Part shown: positions 22,515-33,726 of the stretch, in pieces
Position numbering within the stretch: the stretch's first letter is position 1
Layout of the letters: the number at the start of each line of letters is the position of its first letter
Origin: Chaetomium olivaceum
Taxonomy: Eukaryota > Ascomycota > Sordariomycetes > Sordariales > Chaetomiaceae
NCBI GenBank assembly: GCA_039881045.1
Contig: JAYWVB010000034.1
Coordinates: 248,001-312,000, forward strand
Direction of reading: 5' to 3'
DNA length: 64,000 nucleotides
Translations under genes and position numbers: made by a program
The notes under the pieces: generated by a model
What the model was told of the DNA's origin: nothing
Seen by the model: only the letters and a program-made list of their open reading frames with translations
Database searches by the model: none

Positions 22515-25500
22515 ATGATCCAGCTCGCCTCTACCCCCCCTTTCCGTACCAACACATGTTACTGCTGTTTTTGCCTCATCCACCCGCCCGCTCTGAGCCT
22601 CGCGCATTTCCCAGCGCCTGCGCCCGCGCCCGCCATAAGCAGAAAGGTTAAATCCCGCAGGGAGTTGCCCTCCGGCCACAACGACCACCAGCACAGCGAC
22701 TCGGCTTTCAGCGACTATGAGAGCCGCACCTCCAACCCCGACCGCGACTACCTCGTCCCTGGCGCCGGCTATGAGGACCACGACCACTACAGCATCCGGC
22801 AAGTGCTCGAGACGGTGCGCCAGGAGAGCGACAGATGGAGGTCGCGCGCCGAGGACGTCGAGGAGAAGCTCAAGGAGGTCCGCAACGAGTGCGAGCAGAC
22901 CAATGCACGCCTGCGCATATTGAGCAACGAGCTTGAAATCGCCTCTCAGGCCAAGGACACCCTCACCAAGACCAACAAGGAGCTCGCCAAGCAGAATGCG
23001 CAACTCCATGAGATGGTCAAGGAGCTGAAGACGGCCAACCGCAAGAACAGCGGCGGGGCATCGCCGTCGGCTTCCAGCGGCACCACCTCCGACGAGAAGA
23101 AGGTGCGCCGCAGCTCTAGCAACCTACCCAAGGACCGAGCCGATAATGACAAGGAGAAGGAGGAGGAGCGCAAAAAGCAACGCGAGCGTGAGCCCTACAC
23201 GGAGATGGAACGTCTCCGGGAAGAGATAGACCGCTTACGCAAGCGCTGGGGCACGCGTGACGACAAGAGCGACAGCAGCACCTCGACCAAGAGCCAGCAC
23301 AGCCACCGCGGGAAAAAATATCGAGTTCATGGGCCACAGCGCGCCGCGCCCATTTGTCCCCGTGCCTCCCCCGCCTTCACGCAAGCTGCGTGCCCCCTGG
23401 TCCCATCCCGCGGAGCCTCCCCAGTCCGACAACGACAACACCACTGTCCCCCAACAGCCCGCGCCGCCCACCAAGGCCGCCGACCCCGACCTTTCGCGCG
23501 AGAAGAGGGCCCAGGATCCTCTCGCGCCCGCTGCCGATCTGGCCGAACTACGCTTGACCCACGACCGGGAACTCGCCCAGCGGGAAGAGCGGCACCGCAT
23601 GGAGCTGAAGCTGGAGCTGCTGCACGACAGGATGACGGCCGCTCTGGAAGGCAGCCACCCGACGAAACGCCCGCCTGATTCCCCCGCGGGGACCGACGGC
23701 GGCCTCCATGTAGAAAGGCCTAGCAGCCCGGGTTCACCATCGAGCAGTTCTTCACCGAGCAATCCGGCGACAGCCGGAGAGCATGCCGACACAGACGACA
23801 GCACCAAAGCGGCAGTTTGCCCAGGACATAGTGGGAGGAACTTCCCCGACGACGCTCTGTTCCCCTCCTCCACTGAACAGGCATCCCCGCCTCAAGGATC
23901 CGCAGAGGTGGCGGGATCCACGATTCCAGACAAGGAAGACCCTATGCACGTGCGAGAAGATCAGATAAGCGAAGAGCTGCGAGAGGACTTGCGATTCGAA
24001 GGCTCTTGCTGGACATGCACGCCGTCTGATTCCTCTGCAGACGGTGACGTGGGGATACCCCTGACGATTGACGGGTTTCCCGTAGTCATCCCGATCCGAC
24101 ATCACTATCCCCTCCTCCCCCTTTTGTTGCCGCCCCCAGACCCTCATTTCAAGGTAATCTCGCCTATTGCCGGAGTCTCGGACGAGCTGGTTGCTGAAAT
24201 ATTTGGCGTGTTCACGGAGGCCCTAGGGTTTTACATCCTCATCAACGGCTATCTGCAAGTAATTGTCCCCGACGACTTCGACTACGAGACTGGATTGACC
24301 AGATTACCGTCCGAGTTTGGAAGGCTCAAAGTCAGTCTCGTTTCATGTTCTCAGTCTTTGCATCCAACAGCGGACCACCACGAAGCATCGGCTCCGGCGC
24401 CTTCTTTCACCCAAGGTTTGGATCCCCGTGCTCAACCATACGCGGCTGCGGCCGCAACACCTCCACCGATGGCAACGCTAAGAATAGATACACCGACCTG
24501 GCCGCAACAACCTCTCACGCTTACCTTCAACGAGACCCATGGAAACACTATTCGTCCCGTGGCCAAGAACGGAAAGGCCGAAAGACCGGTTCGAGGGAAA
24601 GATGGGCGTGCTACTCACCCCAAACAGACATGCAGGCGGCACTGAATCACAAAAGCTGCTGACCATGTCGACCCATGTCCTCAGCAGTTTTGTGGCAGCC
24701 ACAAAAGCATCCCTCCGGGAGTCCAAGGATTGGATTTCCACTATCCGGCTCACATCAGCCAGTTCTGGGGAAGATGTAAGAGCAAACCTAAATATGCTGC
24801 CCCTTACGGACATACGGGAGGATGCCCCGTTCACTTGGTACTAACTTCTCAAGCAGCTTGGCCCCGTCGTAAAATGCCTCGACCCTCTCCCACAGGCCTT
24901 TCCCGTCGGGTTCACCCACGACATCAGCCTTGTCGATGTCACGGCCATATGTGCCAGAGACCATCTGAAAGAACCTGCGAGCGGACAATCAGCAATAACC
25001 TGGCTTCCGCAGCACGAATGGGCGAGCATCAAGTGGAACTCGAGCGATCTAGCCCTCCTCGACGGCAACCAATACCGCGAAGCCAGGAGCATCGGCCTCA
25101 TCGACAGTCGCTGCCAGATGGTTGGCCAGGGCATCTTCCGAGTCCAGCAGCAGGCCAGACGCCACCGTTCCCTCCTGAGCGTGCTCTCTCGCAACAGCTC
25201 AGCGGCGGACCCTCGTGAAGATCCTACTACCTGGACCATCCTGGTGGCCCGGTCGATCCTCTATCGCGTGCGCGATGACAGCGCCGTGCGAGGCGGGCAG
25301 AGTGGCACGCCGCTATGCGTCATAGACCAAACTGGCCGAGCCGCTGCCGATGGTAGATATGCCCCGCCGGTTGCCAAGGTGGCTGGCTTCGCGTCGTTTG
25401 TACAAATGTCGTCCGACGTGCAGCGGTACGAGCTAGAGGGCCACAAGTTGTACAAGAGGCTGGTAGAGGGGAGGGTGGCATTTTACGGTGCGTTTGAGCT

Positions 25501-25537
25501 CCCTGCCGAGTTGCGAGAGGGATATCGTATTATATAA
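22515..25537 (+). CDS. Coiled-coil protein with putative C-terminal trypsin-fold serine protease domain (two frame breaks)
   Basis: The N-terminal part holds a clear coiled-coil (SIRQVLETVRQESDRWRSRA..., LRILSNELEIASQAKDTLTK...) followed by charged and Pro-rich sequence, a second short helix (ELRLTHDRELAQREERHRME) and an alpha/beta-looking segment (VAEIFGVFTEALGFYILING). The C-terminal third reads LLTMSTHVLSSFVAATKA, GFTHDISLVDVTAI and VRGGQSGTPLCVIDQTG. His, Asp and Ser in these contexts match the order and surroundings of a chymotrypsin-type triad (xTxxH, hDIxLhxh, GxSGxP). That reading is my inference; no full homologue is recalled. An intron at 24776-24853 (GTAAGA, tactaac branch, CTCAAG, phase 0) is well supported. 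Frame changes are needed at 23313-23318 (A6) and near 24536-24538 (CCC). The first 40 residues after ATG 22515 look non-coding, so the true start may be in an unseen upstream exon. Confidence 0.55.
24776..24853 (+). other. Intron in the coiled-coil/protease-like gene
   Basis: Perfect fungal donor GTAAGA and a textbook branch site (tactaac, 24839-24845) ending CTCAAG. Splicing removes the in-frame TAA at 24842-24844 and joins SSGED to QLGPVVKC. Confidence 0.8.
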
Positions 25538-26270
25538 TATCGTATGACCGAGGTCTAGAAGTAGGTTTGAAGGTGCGGAGTAAGGGTTAATGACCAAATA
25601 GAAGTGTGTTGGTTGAAGAAAAGTCTAACTGGGATTCCAAGGATGCTCAACACAGAAGTTGGTTGGAGAGAGGGCGAGGCTAGTCAGCCTAGAGCGGTGA
25701 TTGTCAGCCGCACGAGACTTCGAGCCAGCTCGCCACTGCCAGCTGGCAGGGCTTAGAAAAGGTCTGTTGCCACAGAACCGATCACGTATGACTCCCGCTC
25801 TCACGATGCCGCGCTGGTTGCGGCCTCTGCTGCTGGCCGCGGGACTTGCTAGGATGCTGCTGCGCTGCAGTCCCTGCCAGCTGCATACAGCTTCACAGAT
25901 CGCCCTAATATGCCGTAGTTGCGTAACTTATACTTGGGAGCTTCAAGAATATGACAATAACAGTGCAATCGAGTCACCTGCATTGAACTTGATGATTCAG
26001 AAACCGGCAGCTGCTATGGTGTACGGTTCTCGAGAAACTGGCGGGCAGCTGTCAAGAAGATTGCGGGGCACTCCGTACTGCTGCAGGATTGCTGCATGCG
26101 GCGCGGGGTCTTGCCCGAAAGGTATAACGGTGTGCTACATATGCTGTGGTGGTGTGCTACCTAGACGGCTCCTTAGAAAATGGCCACGCCTCCCGAGTTC
26201 CGACATTAGGATGCCTAAAACTTTGGAACTCACACCAAACAACAGAACAAAGAACCGGAATCGCTGAGAA
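25538..26270. other. Intergenic region, no gene seen
   Basis: 733 bp between two + strand genes. Frames here are short and carry no motif. Confidence 0.45.
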
Positions 26271-27812
26271 ATGGGACCTTCCGATATCAACCTTACAGCT
26301 CTTACCCCAGGCTCCTCGTCCTCACGGCGGGCTATTAGCACATGTGTCGAAGGGGATGCTCCCAACACCGCGTTATGCTTCGCTCTCGGATTCACGGACA
26401 CTGTTGACAAACCGGACCTGGGGGCTTTGATGATTAAACCTTACCTGGACTATATCGAGTCCTCGTGGCCAGGACGCGGCACCAAACGGGACTTTCTGCG
26501 CTTCTTTACCGATGTGGCCCGTCGTTTCAGCCGCGCCACTATTGCCCCTGAATCCGATGGCCAGGACGCCAGCAAATCAATCCGGAGCATCCAGCAATAT
26601 ATCGACGAGTTAGTTGCGACCCCTGACCATTACTACTTCCAAGACACCCTCCCCGGATCCCCGTCCCGAGCCACGAGCGTGACAGATATCGTTCTTCTCA
26701 TCCTCGGAACATGGCTGCTAATGCAGTCGTACTTCGTCCCCATGCGCCGCGATCAGCGCTGCATCATCCTAGCCTTTTGTTTTGGACACAAAAGAGCCTA
26801 TTCAGAGTCCCAGGGCCTGGCCGTCTCCCTCGCCCATCTGGTAGCCCAAAGCGGGTTACTGCCTAGCGCGGACGAAGGGGTCGGCTCCGGGTCAGATTCA
26901 TGTTCCAGCTCCGGGCCAGGCGCATGTGCATCCATGGCCATGACGGGCGAGGTCAGCCATACGGAACATGTACCCTTCCAAATCCACTCATCGATGGGCC
27001 TTCTAGAGTCCCTGTCGGTTAGCCCAAGACGGCTCAATGCAGTGAAGCTCTCCACGCTTGGCAGAGTTGAATTCGTGTGGACCGCCAACATCTCACGGCA
27101 CCTGCTCCTCTCGCGTCACGGGGAACGGCACTGTCTCGAGCTCTTCGCCCTTCCCTGCGCCCTCCAGAGCGGTGCCGAGAATATGAACCCGTTCGTCAAG
27201 ATGGGCATCCTATCAGCAGAACTGGTCGACGAGATCGACGCCTCGTACGCCACTCTTTTCCATCCCATCAAGGCATCTCGCGTCCATCGCATGATGGCAA
27301 GCGTGCTCCGCCTCCGGTACTGGTGCTGGTGTCTCCACTGCGCCTCTTATCGACTGCGGAGACAAGTCCTAGCCCCGCTCAAGATGTCCGAAGACAAACA
27401 TGAACGCGGCCTGACCCGGCACCACACGGCGACGTGCCGATTCAAGTTCGACGCGCGGCTCGAGATGCTCATGCAGAGAGATGCCTCGCAGTGGCAGTGG
27501 GACCGGACAGAGTTCAGGGAGCTGTGGCCCCGAATCCTTGCGCTCGATGCCCACTTGGAGCAGACCAGGCCCTGGAGCTTCTGGGTCATCTTCCGTGACC
27601 GGCGAGATACGGTACAATACTGGACCTTCCTGTGAGTAATACTTGATTGCCATTTCAACCAACCTTTGAATCCATGGTTGGCATAGTACCTACTTGACTA
27701 ACTACTTTCTTCACCTACTAGATTCGGCACCATCATACTCTCGCTGACCGTCATCCAGGTCGTTTTGGGCGCAGCGCAGGTAGCCGGTTCCTTCAAGCCA
27801 AGCTCTCTATAG
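26271..27812 (+). CDS. Fungal uncharacterised protein with C-terminal membrane anchor
   Basis: Exon 1 (26271-27631) encodes MGPSDINLTALTPGSSSSRR... and a long cytosolic region with SVTDIVLLILGTWLLMQSYF near residue 140 and FVWTANISRHLLLSRHGERH in the middle. A 90-nt intron (27632-27721, GTGAGT...CTACTAG, ctaac branch, phase 2) joins it to a short last exon. The junction reads FRDRRDTVQYWTFLFGTIIL and the tail SLTVIQVVLGAAQVAGSF is a single transmembrane helix. This 'RDRRDTxQxWTF + helix' ending is shared by a large family of uncharacterised Pezizomycotina proteins (family memory; no function known). Product about 483 residues, intact. Confidence 0.8.
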
Positions 27813-28039
27813 ACCCTAGTGTTGCATCAGATTGAGACTCGTTGAAATGAAGGTTCAGAGTGCAGTTGGCACATGGAAGGGTCATCGGAAAGTGCGTTGT
27901 TCATCGACAAAGGAAATGCGCTGTCAAGCTGCCTAAAATACAAGAGGCCAACTAGGTACCTGCACTTGCTTGGAACCCGACGGGGCTGTACTGCCTAAGC
28001 CTCAACTGCTTCAAATTGGCTGGGCTCTCGCTAAGTACT
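27813..28039. other. Short spacer, no gene seen
   Basis: Sequence between the membrane-anchor gene and the gypsy relic. Nothing recognised. Confidence 0.4.
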
Positions 28040-28650
28040 CGACTTCAGCAGTGGTGAAGGGTCTGAGAACGCCCAGCACCAGGTACCAAGTACCTGCCTG
28101 TGACCCAGCGCCCGCACCGTCGAGGCACCCTAAAATGGCGGCACCGCCTTGCCAAATTCGGCGGCCACAACAGCAAGTTCTGTCTTTAATCTGTAAGTGT
28201 GGAACGATGTTTGGCCATCCAACGAAGTCATCAAGCAACTGGTTGTAGTGCCGTAATGGTGATTCAACAGTCTGTATCATGCGTTCGCTCTAGCCGTCTC
28301 TCGATGGATAGTACGCCGTACAAGAGGGTGGTGCTTAGTGCTTTTCAGATGCTTCGCCATAACGCGGTTGTGAACTTTGGATTGCGGTCAGACAGGATGA
28401 CCTTCGGTAAGCCTTAGTCGGCCCCCAACCGGCGGATCTCTATGTCGACTTTCCGAGTACGGTCTGTGTCGGTCTGTGTTTCTTTGCTCAGCTTATCAAC
28501 CATGGTCAGTGTGGCGTCAAGGCTGCCGGTAGACATCGGGTGGTCAAAGATGAAGCCGAGGGCGATCATGTCGTATGGTCACTCTTGATCTGTCTGGTAA
28601 GCCCCGAAACTCCAACACCTATCATGCTAGAACCTTACGTTTTGACCATC
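28040..28650 (-). mobile_element. Decayed Ty3/gypsy retrotransposon fragment (integrase core)
   Basis: Read on the minus strand, 28570 to about 28360 gives GFIFDHPMSTGSLDATLTMV, DKLSKETQTD and GLPKVILSDRNPKFTTALW, the integrase core with its catalytic Asp (hhSDRxPxF). After frame changes it continues as RLERTHDT and NQLLDDFVGWPNIVPHLQ (about 28270-28190), matching the stretch after the DDE core. Several stops (for example just before GLPK and after ALWRSI) and frame changes interrupt it. No LTR, reverse transcriptase or gag was recognised nearby, so this is a fragment. Repeat-induced point mutation plus deletion is the likely cause (inferred). Confidence 0.75.
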
Positions 28651-29909
28651 CAAGCAGCCACTGCTGGCCCCCCTAAAAGCTTTCTCAAGACTGACCAGGA
28701 CCATAACTTACTGTCACAGACTTTTCAGTAACTCGTTCTGCCTACACCGAGCCGTCGCCGGCTTGTTTGAGTGCAATCCAGCCAATGCTTCCGCCGAATC
28801 CATCACCGACATTGTGGCTTCACCGCTCACCGATAGACCACCTGCAATGCCAAAATAGGTAACTATGCGTGCCCCAAAGGCTAGCTATATCTCGTTGAAT
28901 CTTTCCTGGCTTTCGACCACGAGGTTGATGGCACCAAACATGGAGTCGTTGCTGTCGTTGGTCATACCAAGGATGGTGTTGCTTCTCTTGCCCGGGAATT
29001 GTGTGTACTGTTTTATGATTTAGACCGTTCCTGACGCCCCAATGAGGCTATCTCGGTAGTGGCAGGAATGGAAACCCCCAAACCTCCCAGCTAAACCCAC
29101 GGACGTGTATACCTGCTAGCTCGGTGGTTTCAAAATAGGATGGTTGGACTCCAGGTTTAGCGAGGAAGGAAATCAAATGCCAAACTTAAGTCACGGCAGG
29201 CAGGTTTGGGCTGCTCAGACATGTTTTAACCAGCCCAGCGATATACACGTCATTCCGCCTATCCCGCTACAATTGTTTATCATGGTTTCTGTGACTAACC
29301 AGACTGCTACTTTGAAAGACGCGGCGAGCAATTCCGCATGTCGGACCTTGTCTTCTGAGCCTAAAAGCCTTGCCGTAAAAGGGTGCTCTGCCAGCCAAAC
29401 ATGGGGGAAATGTACATGTACGATCCCTTACCTAGATAGAACATCCACCAGGCACCTTACTACTGCCAATCCCCAGCGAAATGAAGTAACGTTCGTAGCG
29501 AAGTTCCAAAGTGGAATTTCCGCTACCAACCCATTATGGCCTGGGTTCCATATCATGGTTTGGATTGGACGCATCTGATGTTTGACGGAGCCTCGGCCCA
29601 CTGTGCTCCCACTCACGGAGTTTCCTCTTTCGGCAACTGCGCCTTGATACGATGATGCAGTTACTGTGTTGTGTTCATAAAAATGCCCTGTAGCAGGCAG
29701 GATTCAGTGTGTCAGCTGAACCTTGATTGCAACCAGGCCAGCCTGGCTGGGCTTTGATAAGTAATGGCCCTGCTTGATATGCGAAGGCCATCCATCTGCC
29801 ACCTGAATGTTATCACACGATGCACAGAAACATTGAGAAACTCACATAGTCATCAGCAACTACATCCTTTTTCGTGTGCTCGAGGCCCGAGAGTCATATA
29901 CAAGCCCCG
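28651..29909. other. Gene-poor region, possible further relics
   Basis: On the minus strand about 28990-28740 reads as coherent protein-like sequence (GMTNDSNDSMFGAINLVVES, LAFGARIVTYFGIAGGLSVS) with one stop. I do not recognise it and it may be a decayed gene. The rest, to the MFS start, shows nothing supportable. Confidence 0.35.
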
Positions 29910-31438
29910 ATGGCGGCCGTGATGAACCTCGCACCCTCGAAGTCTACGTTTCAGTCGCCGGGAAGACAGAGCAACCATGAGACAACCGGTTCACGACGGA
30001 CCATCGACCTTGTCCGTCTCGCATCACTCTGCCTAACCGCCCTCATAGCCAGCGGCGACGTCACGCACCTCGCCTCTGCCGCATCAACATCCTTCGAAGA
30101 GAGGTATGTCTTCCCCCTTTCCCTCTTCCCCCTCCTCCCGATCCCCCAAACTAACCACTTCCCGTCCGACGTAGCTCCTTCCACCCTCCAACAATCTACA
30201 GCACCCTCCTCCCCACCGCCATCGGCACCATCCTCGCCGCCGCCGCCCTGCCCTTCCTCACCCAGCACATCACCCAAAACACCACCCAACAACAACACCC
30301 TCACCTACCCCCGCATACCCTCCTCGCCCTCACAACCCTAGCCACAACTACCCTCCACACTCTCGCCCACGCCATACCCCGCCTCATCTCGGGTACCCTT
30401 CCACAACAACCGCAGAGCAATGCCACCACCCTCATCCTCATCGCCACCGTCACAACCAACCTGCTACTCGGCTTCACCAGCGCCTGCACCCTGGCGCTGG
30501 CCATGTATTTGTCGGGCGGCGGGGCACAGTTGCGTGCGGTGTGCGCGGCGGCAGCATTAGGGGCGGTGTTGAGGGCTGTTGGTAGCGAGGCTGGGAGTTA
30601 TGGTTGGGGTGGCGGTTATGATGCGGGTTGGGCGAGTTGCGAGTGGCTGTGGTGGGCGGGGGAGGTGGTGCTGGGGTTGGTGGCGGCGGCGGCTGGGCTG
30701 GTTCTTGCTGGCGTTGCTGTGGAGGCGGAGGGGCAAGGGAGTGAACAGGTGATGGGCGAGGACCGGAAGACGGAAGATGGGATGGTGCCGCCGCTGGTAC
30801 ATGTACATGTACCTAGGGATGGTGGCGGCTATTACCCACCGCCTGCGAGCCGCACGACTATCTTCGCTGCCCTGTTCGCTTTTGCGTACCATGCCGCTGC
30901 GGCGGCCATACCCGGTGGACTTGATTTGTTGGCCGCTCACGGACGGGAAAACATGGCTGGCCAGTCCCTGCCCTTCTCTACAACGGCGGCCTTCTGGTCG
31001 GGGATTGCTGTTGGGCGGTCCCTGGCTCTCCCATGTGACAGGATCACGCGGTCGAAGCAGGGTGTCGCTCGAACGGTGTTGGGTGCGGGCGGTTTCTGGG
31101 TCCTGTTCTGGCTTTCGCCAAGTTCGGTGAGAAACACTTCGGTAGCTGCCGGTTTGGTTGGTGCCATGTTGGGTTCAGTCTATCCCTGCGTTTTGAGTAT
31201 GGTGATGCGTGAGTTGGGAGAGGATGAGATGCTGGGTGCGACAAGTATCATTGTGGCGTTCGGACACTCGGGGGCCGTGAGTGCTCTATTGGCGTCTCAA
31301 TTAGCTGCGTACATCAATACCCCTGCGATTTTGCACCTAGTTCTTGTCATGGCCTTTGGGGGTATGTTAATATTCTGGGAGGGTTTGACGATGAAGAAGG
31401 ATAGAGGGAGTGTTTCTGATCTTCGGGATAATGTTTGA
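29910..31438 (+). CDS. Major facilitator superfamily-like membrane transporter
   Basis: Start ATG 29910; exon 1 ends at 30103, an intron at 30104-30174 (GTATGT...CGTAG, ctaac branch, phase 2) follows, then one long exon to 31438. Hydrophobic helices cover most of the length: VRLASLCLTALIASG, YSTLLPTAIGTILAAAALPF, LIATVTTNLLLGFTSACTLA, GEVVLGLVAAAAGLVLAGVA; after a hydrophilic central loop (about 30730-30840) come FAALFAFAYHAAAAAIPGG, AAFWSGIAVGRSLA (GxxxGR, the MFS loop motif), GGFWVLFWLSP, AGLVGAMLGSVYPCVLSMVM, IIVAFGHSGAVSALLASQLA and HLVLVMAFGGMLIFWEGL. The two-half layout fits MFS of the FHS or BSC6-like fungal groups, but the substrate cannot be inferred. About 485 residues, intact. Confidence 0.75.
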
Positions 31439-31575
31439 CGAGCTTGGGGCTTTCTTTCCGAACTGTATTGGAGATGGGTAAAGCACGGCTGTTGCGTTTC
31501 ATGTGTCTATCGTCTATCGTTCTATGTTGGCTTGTAACCCTAATATCCCATGAACCTGCACGAGATGTTTCAAGC

Positions 31576-32466
31576 TCACTTCCTGCCCGTGGCAGCTTCC
31601 GTAACGCTGAGCTTGCCGGCGACGATGTTCTTGACGGTGTTGTGGATATCGGAGAAGTCATCAAATGTTGTGAAGGGAACCTTCTCGTTCTCACAGAAGG
31701 TGACAAGATCTGGTGGATGGTCAACATGGTCCCGGTACCGCAACAGGGAAAAGAGGGAACATACCCCGGCCCGACTTGGCAAAAAGCAGATCGGTCTCCT
31801 TGGCCGCCGAAAGATCGGACACACCGTCACCGGCATAGAAGAGTACAGGCCTCTCCTCGACCGGCAGCCTGGCGTAGGGGCGGATCTCAAGGGACTTGTC
31901 GTGGCCGAACCCGCTATGATGGCCCATTAGCACCCCTGACTATAGTCACCCGCCGCTTTACCAAGGTAACTCACCTGTCGTCATGGAAGACAATCTTCCA
32001 CCCGCCCTCCTCGTTGATGTTCTTGCCCTCCCTCGGCGCAACATCGTTGCTCACAATCTGCAGAGTATCCGCGTTCTCCTCTCCCAGGAGATGCCCCAAC
32101 AAAGCACGGATGATGGGCGTCATGCCGCCGCTCAGCACCACGATGGGCACGTTGTTCTCGCGGGCCCACTCAAAGAAGGCCTTGAAGCCCGGGTCGAGGG
32201 TGATGTTCTTGCACAGGATGTCGACGCACGCGGTTGAAGGGGGTCTTGACGCTGTTGAGCATCTCCTCGAACGAGTCGCGGAAGGTGCGGCGGCCGTAGA
32301 GCACGTCCTCGTTACCCTGCTTGCGCAGGGCAGTGCCGTAGCCGAGGTTGTCCGTCATGTAGTCATTGCTGTCCTGGTTGGTGATGGTGCCGTCGAAGTC
32401 GGTGAAGAAGATGAACTTGGGGTTCGTCTTGAGCGCCGGCAGCGAGATGGGTAGTGTTGATCCCAT
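31576..32466 (-). CDS. HAD-superfamily phosphatase, Pyp1-like polyol phosphatase (one frame break)
   Basis: On the minus strand from ATG 32466: MGSTLPISLPALKTNPKF then FFTDFDGTITNQDSNDYMTD, the HAD motif I with nucleophile and acid Asp (DFDGT). Next are EEMLNSVKTPF, DPGFKAFFEWARENN, IVVLSGGM (motif II Ser), WKIVFHDD, FGHDKS (motif III Lys) and YAGDGVSDLSAAKETDLLFA (motif IV). The order and wording match yeast YNL010W/Pyp1, a soluble phosphatase for sugar-alcohol phosphates and some 3-phospho-acids. Introns (minus): 31914-31974 (phase 2) and 31710-31764 (phase 1). A frame change at 32232-32233 (one base too many) lies between KTPF and VDILCKNITLDPG; an intron there is not plausible. The longer in-frame start at 32616 is unlikely given family length (about 240 residues). 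Confidence 0.85.
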
Positions 32467-33218
32467 TTTGTCGGTTTGTGAGGGTAGATAGAGCTCAAGC
32501 GGTGTACTGAATCCGTGTACTGAATCCGTGTATGGAAACGAGAGACGGGTCTGCAGAGTGAGCGGGATGGCGGGATGACGGGATGGTGGGGTGGAAAGTG
32601 AGAGTTTTGTTGACACCGCGCGTTACCCAGGATTGTACAGTACTTCCACGTTTCGAGGAGGGGTGGAGAACTCGACACAACCTTTAACAGTGGGTTGGGT
32701 ACAGATACAGATCCCTTCAGGGTCCTGCTTTTCACCGTCTGCTTGGCGTATGGGAATCAAGAGCGCGGGATGGGGGAGGGGTGAGGAACGCCATGTTCGG
32801 CCCCGCTATCGCATCTTGGGCCGCTGTCGATCGCCCCTGACCGCACGTTTCGGCAACCACTGTGCCGATTCTAGTGGACCCTTGCAGCGGGGTCCGGGGC
32901 GTGAAGCCGGTCCGGTGTCGGCCCCGAGACCGGCCGGGTATTGGTCCATGAGCACGGCTCGGGAGAGGTCTTGAGCTCGCTCTTGGGCTTCCCATGGAGA
33001 ACCTTACGTTTGTGAAGATGAGAACCTTAAAGGACTGCTGTAGACATGATTGGAGATTTTGAGTTGGACAAGCCATCATGATTTACGTAGCGCGGCTATG
33101 CGTGTTAGGGGGCTCGTCTCAACCCCACCAAGCTTGAAATTCTATGGCGGGGTGGTTGTAGCTCAGCGCTCTCTTCCAAACACCCCCACACACGGCCAAA
33201 GATCAACCCACGATAGCT
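32467..33218. other. Divergent promoter region Pyp1-like / EIF1AD
   Basis: 752 bp head-to-head spacer. It includes a short tandem repeat, tgtactgaatccg twice, at about 32504-32530. No gene recognised. Confidence 0.45.
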
Positions 33219-33694
33219 ATGGGCAAACCGAAGCGCGCCGCCGTTTTCGCCGCTGCGCAGGAGTCGACTACACCTCCTGAGGAATTGACCCACACGCAAT
33301 TCGTTGCGCGTGTTATCAAGGCCGAGGGCAACAGCCTCTACAACTGCGAGTTGCCCAATGGAAAAACCGCCATCGTCGAGCTTGAACCCAAGTTCCGCAA
33401 CACCATCTTCATCAGGCGCGGCGGTTATGTGCTGGTCGATCTGGAATCGGCGGAGGAGCGGCTGAAGACCAGCAAAACAATGGGCGAGATTATCAACATT
33501 GTACGCGACGAGAAGGTGTGGCGGAAGCAGCCGTACTGGTAGGTTCCGTGCTTTATCTGCTAATCGGTCCAGGACTGACTGCGCCATGCAGGCCGAGCAA
33601 GTTCGCTAAGAACACGTACGGCGAAGACGACGAGGACGAAGACTCGACCGTCGGCAAGATGCCGCCCAGCGACTCGGAAGAGGAAGGATCTTGA
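33219..33694 (+). CDS. EIF1AD: S1-like domain RNA-binding protein, EIF1AD family
   Basis: Start ATG 33219: MGKPKRAAVFAAAQES, then an S1/OB-like domain similar to eIF1A: HTQFVARVIKAEGNSLYNCE, LPNGKTAIVELEPKFRNTIF, IRRGGYVLVDL and GEIINIVRDEKVWRKQPYW. An intron at 33539-33591 (GTAGGT...ATGCAG, phase 2) leads to the tail PSKFAKNTYGEDDEDEDS...SDSEEEGS, acidic as in EIF1AD/Obelin-type proteins. About 140 residues, normal for the family. The role (40S-associated or nuclear RNA-binding factor) comes from family knowledge. It converges with ALG3; only 32 bp separate the two stop codons, so the transcripts probably overlap. Confidence 0.9.
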
Positions 33695-33726
33695 GCTTGC
33701 CAGCGGATCTCAAAGTCCTTGTTCGA

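Noticed and set aside
24842..24844. In-frame TAA in the coiled-coil/protease-like gene, first read as a nonsense mutation
   Set aside because: It forms part of a perfect tactaac branch site inside a phase-0 intron (24776-24853).
33145..33170. A-box-like tggttgtagctcagc suggesting a tRNA
   Set aside because: No B-box or complementary acceptor stem follows at the right distance.
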